A DNA stretch of 64,000 nt from positions 122,125 to 186,124 of the forward strand of contig JADKCC010000013.1 of NCBI GenBank assembly GCA_016714785.1. The letters are read 5' to 3'. This document shows, in pieces, positions 9,351 to 18,600 of this stretch. The notes under the pieces are model-generated. The model was not told the origin of the DNA. It ran no database searches and saw only the letters and a program-made list of their open reading frames with translations. The stretch is from Saprospiraceae bacterium (GTDB taxonomy: Bacteria; Bacteroidota; Bacteroidia; Chitinophagales; Saprospiraceae). Within the stretch, counting starts at the first letter, position 1. Each line of letters opens with the position of its first letter. Made by a program: the position numbers and the translations under genes.

Positions 9351-9819
9351 ATCCTAAAGGTAGTATATCGGATACAGAGCGCAACTCATAAACTTCAGGA
9401 CTATCAGATTTTAAAAGTATTCGGATAGGATGATTGTGTCTAAATTCATATTCTGATATCACTTGCCTACAGGCTCCACAAGGTGAAACTGGTTTCTCTA
9501 TCCTCATGTTTTGATTTTTGATAGTTATAGCCAATGATTCCACTGCTACATCTGGTTTAGAAGCTCCCGCACTATATAGCGCTACACGTTCGCCACACAT
9601 ACACAGTGGGTATGAAGCATTCTCCTGATTGCTCCCTATAAATATATCTCCATCCACCAATCTAGCAGCTGCACCAACATGAAAATTTGAGTATGGTGCA
9701 TAAGCGCGCTCTAACTGATCTATAGCCTTAGACATCAGGGCTCTATCCGATTCGGTCAATTCGTCCATGGATGTATAAACCTTATAATCAAAACTTTCTG
9801 TTACTGTCTTCATACACAA
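9331..9819 (-). CDS. cdd: Cytidine deaminase
   Basis: A 162-residue zinc enzyme that deaminates cytidine and deoxycytidine in pyrimidine salvage. The zinc/active-site motifs are CGERVAL (Cys75, Glu77) and PCGACRQ (Cys114, Cys117). YAPYSNFHVGAA, which binds the nucleoside, is at ~40-51. The length is slightly above the ~130-140 of homotetrameric Cdd because of an N-terminal extension of ~25 residues. The start could also be Met3. It is convergent with kdsB (20-base overlap). Confidence 0.95.
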   Translation of the reverse strand: MCMKTVTESFDYKVYTSMDELTESDRALMSKAIDQLERAYAPYSNFHVGAAARLVDGDIFIGSNQENASYPLCMCGERVALYSAGASKPDVAVESLAITIKNQNMRIEKPVSPCGACRQVISEYEFRHNHPIRILLKSDSPEVYELRSVSDILPLGFNGTFL

Positions 9820-10026
9820 TTTGGTTTGGAAGTGATATACTTCAAAAATTGCACCACTTTTTATAACCTACTACCAAATAATAAAAAGAAATGACTTTGA
9901 TTAGAGCACTCTATGATGATAATCATTCAGTACTGTCAAAAAAACTGGTTAAATTTGTAACAAATTAAAACGTTACAATTTACGATAGTTCATTAAAACT
10001 TTTATTTTAAAAAAAATAATAACATC

Positions 10027-10488
10027 ATGAATACCAAAGATTTATTGAGAATAAAAGTAAAAGAAGTGATGACTTCAGAGCTTATTACTGTGAAATCTGA
10101 CACCATACTCAAAGACGTAAATATGATATTTGAAAAAGAGAATATTCATCATGTTCCAGTAATCAGTATCGAAAATAAATTTTTGGGTATCATCTCAAAA
10201 TCTGACATTCTACTGCTTTTGGATTGGGGTACCAAGTTAAGCTTACCTGTGAGTATTAGGAAAAATTTTTTCTTATTAACCAGTAATTTGGCTAAAGATG
10301 TCATGGTAACCAACGTAATAAAAGTAAGTCCTGATGATACCATTCAACGATGTGTTCAAATATTTAGAGAAAACTATTTCAAAGCACTACCAGTAGTGGA
10401 CGATAATGACAAACTCATCGGTATTATTACAACGTACGATTTGATGATTTTGGCCTATACGGACTTACCATTACTTGGCGAATTATAA
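10027..10488 (+). CDS. CBS-pair regulatory protein
   Basis: A 153-residue protein made of two CBS domains (about residues 14-70 and 93-150) and nothing else. Markers are VKEVMTSELITVKSDTIL...IHHVPVIS...LGIISKSDIL and a second VMVTNVIKVSPDDTI...ALPVVDD..LIGIITTYDLM. Such stand-alone CBS pairs bind adenosine nucleotides and usually act as energy sensors for a partner. The partner is unknown here. The next gene starts 37 bases downstream on the same strand and is probably in the same operon. Confidence 0.9.
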   Translation: MNTKDLLRIKVKEVMTSELITVKSDTILKDVNMIFEKENIHHVPVISIENKFLGIISKSDILLLLDWGTKLSLPVSIRKNFFLLTSNLAKDVMVTNVIKVSPDDTIQRCVQIFRENYFKALPVVDDNDKLIGIITTYDLMILAYTDLPLLGEL

Positions 10489-10525
10489 AAACCATTTTTC
10501 TTAATTTTAAGCAAACATAATAAAA

Positions 10526-10927
10526 ATGAAAATCTCAGCATCAGCAACTGTACAAGATATATTCAACCAATTTAATGATACTTTCCCCTATCTTAGGTTA
10601 GAATTTTACAACCATGCACATGGAGCAAATGTAGGCTCTGACAAAAAAGATCAAGTATCGCACCAAATGCTTTTGAAACAACTAAATCCAACACTTACTG
10701 AAGTCGAAATCAATATAAATCCTGAAATGTCAGTGGCTGATTTTGAAAAAATGATGCTAGACAAATTTATGCTCAATGTTCAAGTGTTTAGGAAATCCGC
10801 AGATATTTGGCTTCAAACATCTGCTACTGACCATTGGTCATTAGAAAAACAAAATGGTAAAGGGCAAAGATCAGGCGAAGATCACCATATTGAACCTATA
10901 GATATTAGAGATTTTGATTTGGAGTAA
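10526..10927 (+). CDS. Conserved hypothetical protein linked to the CBS protein
   Basis: A 133-residue soluble protein. It contains ATVQDIFNQFNDTFPYLRLEFY and a second half with VFRKSADIWLQTSATDHWSL, ending in an acidic tail IDIRDFDLE. I recall proteins of this form as a conserved Bacteroidota family of unknown function, often beside a CBS-pair gene, but I know no biochemical role. It has no signal peptide, membrane helix or metal motif. The tight spacing (37 bases) to the CBS gene suggests functional coupling. Confidence 0.75.
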   Translation: MKISASATVQDIFNQFNDTFPYLRLEFYNHAHGANVGSDKKDQVSHQMLLKQLNPTLTEVEININPEMSVADFEKMMLDKFMLNVQVFRKSADIWLQTSATDHWSLEKQNGKGQRSGEDHHIEPIDIRDFDLE

Positions 10928-10936
10928 TAAGTACAT

Positions 10937-11650
10937 TCAAAACAATGATGTTTGAATAGGCTGTACCGTATTTTTCTTGGGCAATATTAAGGAAGAGTCA
11001 TTATTTTTAACACTATTGACTTTGTCTGATACTTCGTACAGTCTCATCGCATCAGAGGGATATGGGCACAACATCGTTAAAGCTTCATTTACTGGTAAAT
11101 CTTGAGCTAACCAAACCTTTTCATTTTCTTTAGGAAGGATGACGGGCATTCTGTCATGGATTTCTTTCATCAATTGGTTGGCTGGTATCGTAATGATGGT
11201 AAAGGAAAATAATGCTTCTTTAGTAGTAGGATGGAGCCATATATCGTATAGACCTGCAACTGTGAAAATTTCTAGATCCCTAGTCACAATCCTGTATGGA
11301 ATTTTAGTCTTCCCTATGGTCTTCCATTCATAAAATCCATCTAGAGGAATGATACAGCGTTTGGAAGCCAATAATCTTTTGAAAGCAGTTTTTTCTAAGA
11401 GCGTCTCCGCTCGTGCATTGATCATTTTGGCACCAATGGACTCATCTTTGGCCCAAGATGGTATCAGTCCCCATCTATATAGAGATAAATGATATGCATC
11501 TTGCATCTGGATGACTGGATGAAATTGAGTTGGTGCTACATTATAATTTGGTAGTGGGTTATATCTCTCTAACTCTTCAGTATAAAATTTGGCCTGAAAC
11601 CTTGCTTCTATTTCTTTTTCAGTTTTGGTAAGAGAAGACCTGCCACACAT
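10937..11650 (-). CDS. SRAP-domain abasic-site processing protein (YedK/HMCES family)
   Basis: A 237-residue SOS-response-associated peptidase family protein. The mature protein must start at Cys2 (MCGRSS): after removal of Met1 this cysteine forms a covalent thiazolidine with abasic sites in single-stranded DNA. Other family residues are present: NYNVAPTQ with Asn37, MINARAET (~76-83), IIPLDGFYEWK with Glu108, and EIHDRMPVIL with His165. This is full length for the family. It is convergent with the 10526-10927 gene and 8 bases from the end of the SPOR gene on the same strand. Confidence 0.95.
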   Translation of the reverse strand: MCGRSSLTKTEKEIEARFQAKFYTEELERYNPLPNYNVAPTQFHPVIQMQDAYHLSLYRWGLIPSWAKDESIGAKMINARAETLLEKTAFKRLLASKRCIIPLDGFYEWKTIGKTKIPYRIVTRDLEIFTVAGLYDIWLHPTTKEALFSFTIITIPANQLMKEIHDRMPVILPKENEKVWLAQDLPVNEALTMLCPYPSDAMRLYEVSDKVNSVKNNDSSLILPKKNTVQPIQTSLF

Positions 11651-11658
11651 ATTAGTGA

Positions 11659-12279
11659 TTATATAGATTTCACAAAACTATCCACACCTTTGCGTTTGAG
11701 ATCAGCCGCTGCTGATTTGGCTTTACTTTCTGTGCTATATCTCGCTGCTACCACAGAGTGATACTCAGAAGCCTGGAAAACAACAGTTTCAGCTTGCGAA
11801 TATCCCATTTTCTTCAATTTATTTACCATCTTAGCAGCATTATCTTTGAGTAGATAACTACCAGCCATAACCAAATATGGTCCCCCATCACCCTTTACCT
11901 GAGTGGTTGAATTATTGTCACTGACTAGATCAGGTTTTTGAGATTTAGATTTTACCGACGTCTTAGTGCCTAAATTTTCATTTGGAGTTATGGATTCGGT
12001 TTTTTTGCCAGATGCTACTGGCTTATTTTCTTCAAGCTTTTTGACTTTTTCATCCAAGGCTTTATAGTCCATTTTCCCATCTACAATATCTTCATTAGAT
12101 AAGGTATTTCCATCGTCTATTGGATACTCCATGGTATCTGAAGATATAGTGTCCAGTACACTTTCATATTTTGTAATCGAAGTATCCTTTTTATCGTAAG
12201 ACTTTAGTACAGCAGTAAGCCAAAAATATAAAATTAAAATTATAAGCGCGTATATCGATATTCTAATTAACCTACCCAT
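11659..12279 (-). CDS. Membrane-anchored SPOR-domain protein
   Basis: A 206-residue protein. One N-terminal membrane helix (about residues 5-24) is followed by a long polar linker rich in Lys, Ser and Asp. A C-terminal SPOR domain (about residues 132-206) includes YLVMAGSYLLKDNAAKMVNKL and YHSVVAARYSTESKAKSAA. SPOR domains bind denuded peptidoglycan at division sites, so the protein probably sits in the inner membrane with its SPOR domain in the periplasm. It lies directly upstream of the SRAP gene (8-base gap). Confidence 0.88.
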   Translation of the reverse strand: MGRLIRISIYALIILILYFWLTAVLKSYDKKDTSITKYESVLDTISSDTMEYPIDDGNTLSNEDIVDGKMDYKALDEKVKKLEENKPVASGKKTESITPNENLGTKTSVKSKSQKPDLVSDNNSTTQVKGDGGPYLVMAGSYLLKDNAAKMVNKLKKMGYSQAETVVFQASEYHSVVAARYSTESKAKSAAADLKRKGVDSFVKSI

Positions 12280-12552
12280 GAGATTTGTCTTTTTGCTATT
12301 GACCGTTCAAAATACAAATTTATAAAATTACATCCTATTCACATTAAAAATTGACAAAAAAGGGTAAAACTTTCTTAAATCCCCTAGTAAAACTAACAAA
12401 TATACATTGAAAGCATCCTTGAACAGGAATACTCACCTTCAAAATATACTACCAAATTTGAATTCGTTTTAGATGAGAATTAAGTAAAAAGTAGTCAGCT
12501 ACATGATAAACATCTCAATGAAATTATGTTCAGTACACTTACAAATTATAGC

Positions 12553-12589
12553 AAAAAAAAAAAGGGAAGTATAAAACTCCCCTTTTTTT
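12553..12589 (-). terminator. Intrinsic terminator of the giant adhesin gene
   Basis: Reading the minus strand, AGGGGAGT-TTTAT-ACTTCCCT forms an 8-bp stem with one G-U pair, followed by a run of T (complement of the A-run at 12553-12563). It lies 21 bases after the adhesin stop. Confidence 0.8.
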
Positions 12590-12609
12590 GATATTGTTTT
12601 AAAACTTGA

Positions 12610-15600
12610 CTATCTTACTACAGTCACGTCTCCTGTTTCTACTATATCATCATCGCTATCTGAAGTCATCTCGAAGATGTAAACAAATACACCAGGAACA
12701 ACATCAGCTCCGCCAAATGTACCATTCCATCCCTTTGGATCAGAAGCACTAAAGTTTTCAGCTATGAAGGCTAGATTGCCCCATCTGTCATACACTCTCA
12801 TCTTCTTGACGAAAAGACTTGGATCATTGGTAAATATTCTAAACTCTCTATTGCCTGAAGAACTGGTAGGATTAATAATATTCGGGAAAGTTGTGATATA
12901 AGTGTCTGTCACAACATAAGAGAAATCATCCACCACTTTACATCCATTATTGTAATAAATAGTCACTACATAACTATTCGGCCCAACAGGTGGTGTATTG
13001 GTAATAGAACTACATGTAGCCAAACTTCCACTACAAACTCTTACACCATTCCAAAACCAAACCACTGAATCTATCTTATTGATATAAGCAGCCATTCCAG
13101 CTAAGTCTAGTGTGTGTGTTGCTTGTTTTTTGATATTAACTATGGCAGGTCCTGTGATATTGAATGATGGCTGACTTGGAACAGTGATCGCAAATGATTG
13201 TGATGAAGAACAACCATTGGCATCAGTGACGACAAAAATATGACTGCCAGCAGTGATGTCTTTAATTGGAGATGCACCTACTGCTTTGCCATCTATTGTA
13301 AATGTGTATGGTTCTTTACCACCTTTCATGGTATATATAAAGCCGCCAGTTAGATCATTATAACAATTAGGCTGCGTATTTTCCCAATCAAAGATAGGTA
13401 GGCCATTAACGGTGATACTTGTCTTTTCTTCAAAATCACAATTTGAATCCTTGTAAGAGTAAGTAATCTCGTGCGTACCCAACCCTGCTACTACAGGATC
13501 AAATATACCATTTTGATCTACCCCTACTCCACTCCATATACCTTTACCATCAGATGTTTCGCCAGTAATTGAAGGTGTGATAGGAATCTTACTTACATTC
13601 GGTGTCAAACATATATTGGCTTGTCCTGGTGTTAATACAATTACTACCGGAGGACAAGCTTTAGCTGTACAAGTTTCTGAGACAGGTGCTATTGGACACT
13701 CACAAGTAGATATTGCTTTTACCTCTAAATCAATTTTTTCTCCTTCTTGAAGATTGTTTACAGTATAGGTTCTTGTTGACTGCCTTCCTTTCAGTACACC
13801 ATTGATGAGCACATCATACTCTGTGGCACATGGGACAGATGTCCAACTGAAGGTGATGGCATCCAAACTCTCTACACAAGTGATAACTGGTGTTGCTGGA
13901 AAATCTTCCACCACAATAGATTTTGTGAAAAGATCTGAAACACAATCATTGAGTGTCGTAGTTAAACCTATAGTATAAGACCCTGCTGCAGGGAATGCAA
14001 AACCAAATGATGTAGGAGTCAGGACAGATCGTGTGGCACCACCATCATCCCAAGTCAATACTCTACCACCCGTAGCAGTACCCGTGTACGTTACTGTCGT
14101 TGGACTTTCGTTGATACAAATCTTGTCCATCATAGTAAATGATGCTACAGGTTTTGGTTTGAGAGTGATAAGTATGGAATCTTTCCAAATACACTCCTTC
14201 TGTTGATAAGTCAAAACTAAGGTATGAGGACCAACACCTGCTTTTTGTGGATCAAAAGTAGATGGACTTACACTATTATCTATAGCACTATTTGCTGAAG
14301 GCGAACTGCTACTCCAAGTCACAGTAGGTACTTCATTTGGAAGATTATTTGCAATCGTATATGTTAAAGGTATGGTACCTAAACTTGGATACAAACACTC
14401 GTTTATGACCTTTTTTGTAAATGTAAATATTGCTTTAGGACAACTAGTCGCTATGCAGGTTTGGCTACCCGTTGTATTGGGACACCCATTGCTACTTATA
14501 GCTGTTACTGTAATGCTAACTTGCGTTCCAACTGTCAACCCAGGTACATCGTACATGGTACCTGTTACAGCACCCGTAAAAATATTGGCACCACCAACAA
14601 TATTAACCACTATATTATAACCACTTGCATTTGGCACTGATGTCCAGCCGAAAGTTACCCCGTCGATTCGTTGATCTGCACAAGATACTTGAGGGTTTGC
14701 CAACACTGGATTGACCGTCACATTTCTTGTTGTCACGGTAGATGTACAACCATTCTTTGCAACAGTAAGGGTGATGGTTTTGGCCCCAGCATTGGTCCAA
14801 GTCACATTATGTGGTCCAGCGCCATTATAATTACCGATAACATCTGGGCCAAAATTCCATGTATATGTCGCTCCCGTAGTACCACCGGTATAAGTCACCG
14901 TGACTGGGTCAAGTACACAACCACCTGGGCTAACTGTAAAATCTGACAATGGTGTTTCATTTACTACTACTTGTGTAGAACCTGACTGGCTACATCTTGC
15001 ATTATTCCATGTAAGTGTATATAATATATTGTGCGTACCAGCACCCAATGCTGTAGGATTAAAAGTGGTAGCGGCTACTCCATTTACTGCGAATGTTCCT
15101 ACACTATTAGGTATGGTCGGTGTCACGGTCACTAATGATGCATCCAAATTTAGCACGGTACCTGGCAAACAGATAGGCGCTATCGGTGATAGTGTAATAG
15201 TAGGAAGCGTGCCACAATCCTGTGCAGTACAAGTTTGGGCAGCAGATGTAACATTGCCACATGGACCATCCAATACTGCAACCACTTGTATAGTGACCGA
15301 AGCCCCTAATGCTAAACCTGATACTGTATAAGTATTATTAGTTAGATCTATTGTACCACTTATACCCGCTGGACTTACTACTATTACATTGTAAGAAGTA
15401 GCTCCCAATACTGCAGTCCAACCAAAAGTAACACTTGTTGAAGTTGATCCAGCACAATTTATTATTGGAGGAGGAGGTAATTCGCTTACTTCGATTGGTT
15501 TAGTAATTGGATCACCCGTACAACCATTTTCTGTAACGGTTAGAGAAACGGTTTTTGGACCTACACTATTCCAAGATACATTGTGTGGGCCAGGTCCTGT

Positions 15601-18600
15601 GCCATTGGTATTGGCAGATGAACCACCGTCAAAATTCCAATTGTATACCACTGGTGTGGCAGTATGTGTGCTAGTCGCTGTAATTGGTGTAGTGTTGTCC
15701 TTACATACCTCCGTAGCCATGCTGAAATTTGGATCTATTTGATCTACAAAGACTACTGTTTTACAGGTTGTTGGTCCATCACCACATAGATTTCTAGCTT
15801 TTACGCATATATCCCCACCAGTCGGGCCATTCCATCTGACTATCAATGTTCCTGTACTATCATCCATCACTTTGGTAGCCGTAGCAGGTACAGTCCAAAG
15901 GTAGGTAAGTGTAGGATCTGGTGCCACTACATTATAAGTGGCTATATTATCATTTTCGCAAATCTTTAGCGGCCAGTTATCGTCTATTGGGGCCAATGGA
16001 AGCCTTCCAGTAAGGTCGATGGTTCTAGATTTTGGAAATGTACATCCAGTACCGTACTTAAATACTGTGACTTCTACTGTATAAGTTCCTACCGCTGTCA
16101 CTACAATATTGGTAGGATCAGAGTTATTGTCCGTAAGGACATTGCCAGCAGCATCTTTCCATACATATTTGATAGAGTCTCTATCTGCATTGATAAATTG
16201 CAATGCCATATTGTATTGCAACTCAAAACCACCCTGCACACAATCATCCGAAATGGCACCATCCATATTCAATATCTTTGATGTGAGACTGACCAAAGAG
16301 TCACACCCATTTTTGGATGTAAGATTTAGCTTTATCAAAGAGTCTGTGACTGCTTGCGTGAACGTTAGCCCATTGTAAGTATAAGGCACTTGAGACTGAC
16401 AGACTGCGAGTGTATCTATACCTGTGGCTGCGGTAGCTTCAGTTATACGCAACTGTTGAGTATATCTACATCCACAATCATTAGTAAGTTCTGTATTATA
16501 CGTGAATTGGCCACCTCGTACACTGGCTAATGTCACTTCCATACCATACTGCCATGCCCACTGATTGCCATGTATATCTTTAACTTCCATTCCTGTATCG
16601 TCAAATTCCCCAATCCAAGGGAAATCTCCTGTACACACCTTAAATTCATTGGCAGTATCTGGTATGTTTTCAAGAGTGAATTTTTTGCAGAAAGGCGCCG
16701 AAAATGCTGGACAAGGATGCCATGATCTTACACATATCTCATATTCACCAGGCTGTGTGAATGGTACATCTATCGTTACACCATCATCTTGAATGGAAGT
16801 AACTAATTCATTGATAGTTGATCCATCTGGGAAAGTAATATCCCAATATAATAAAGCACCATTGATGTTTTCAATAGATGGTGGGCCTGGATCACTAACC
16901 ACAGATACTGGCAACGTACCAGCCAATGGGCATAAAGGATTACAATCTGAGTCTATCGTTATATCATTTATAGCAGGAATAGTACAAACATTAAAATTTC
17001 CTGTTACATTTATATAATAACTACAGACAGAACTCGAATACCCATCTATCCAAAATATATAAGTTTTACATGGCTCTAGACTTGATGCGTCAACTGTTAC
17101 TGTTCCTGTATTGGCATTTCCATTACAGACTACATAAGGACCACCTGGTGAACAAACATCCATCAGTCCATACTGTACTCCCGAACCAGCACAGTTAAAG
17201 ATTGTAAACTGAATTTGATAACTACCTGTACCAGCTACAAATCCATAAAAAGATGTATTATGATATACCCCACCACAATGTGATATACCACTCCAAGGAC
17301 CTTGCTCTGATGGGTTTTGACCACAAGCAAAATCTCCAATTACCGTAAGGTTACATAAAGGATTGTCATAAGCCTGTTCGCAAAAATTATCTACAGAATA
17401 AGGATTGGACGTACAGTTTGGTGGCGGAAAACCGAGATCACATACCAATGTCGCTGGCATACAAGGATCTACTGTGAGGCAACAATTTTTGGGAGATGAA
17501 CTTCCAGTTGGGGAACCTGGTGCCCCTTCTTGGATTTGTACTAAATAAGATCCTGGCGGAACATTTGCAAAACTAAATGTACCATCCGCACCTGAAGTGC
17601 CCGTGGCTACGACTGCTCCTCCTGCTCCACACCCTTGTAACAATTGGATAGGTGCTCCATCAAAACCAACATCCGTACCACCAAATGTACCATTAGCATC
17701 CAAATCTATGTAAACAGTACCATTGATAGTGGAAGGTTGTAATTCTTCTCTTACAGTTAGGTTAAAATTACCTTCATCTGCCTCAGATGAGCTTACTGTA
17801 ATGTAATAAACTGCTCCAGGTGTTGGGCAATCTATGGTTTGACTTTGTGTACAATCTCCGCCACCACAAGCTGTAGATACAGAAACGACATGTGGAGCAC
17901 TTACTTCTACCGTTAGAGATGTCAATCCCGTCATAGGTACCGTATAAGTATAATAAACTGCTGACTCTGAGTTGGCTCCACAACCACCACCTGTATTAGC
18001 GCATACGTTGGTGCCACTTGCTCCAGTAGTGGTAGCTATAGCAGTACCACAACTATTATTTGGTGGTGCAGGATCAACCGTTACTTGAATATTGTCAGTA
18101 CCTGTGCACCCAAAATTGTCTGTCACTGTTACATTCCATGTACCTTGATGTAATGCTTGGTCCGCTGTAAATGATATTGGATTGCCCGTTTGGGTAGATC
18201 CGTTAGGCAATGTCCAGTTGTAAGTATATGTTCCTGAACCTGCACCAACTGTTGCGTCCAATGAAAACATTTCATCTTGACAAACCGTAAAGTTTGCTCC
18301 TGATCCTTCAAATTGAATCTCCACAGGATCTGGTGGGTCACTTACAGTGATGGTTACCATTGCGGTATTGGTACATCCATTATTATCTGCAGTTACTGTA
18401 AATACTCCGTTGAAAGTATTATCAATATTGGTTATAATAAGTGGGTTTCCCATGAGTACTGTACCGTTAGGCAAAGTCCACTCAAACATTGTCATAGGAT
18501 CCGCATCTACTCCCGTAAGTGTCAAGTCATCACCTGCACAAAGGATGCCGTCATTATCCAATAAAGCACTAGTCTCAGCTATGGTTATAGTCGGCATAGG

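Noticed and set aside
14900..15331. A 143-codon plus-strand ORF and several others inside the giant adhesin gene
   Set aside because: They are antisense shadows of Thr/Val-rich coding repeats; composition is not protein-like and no family is recognised.
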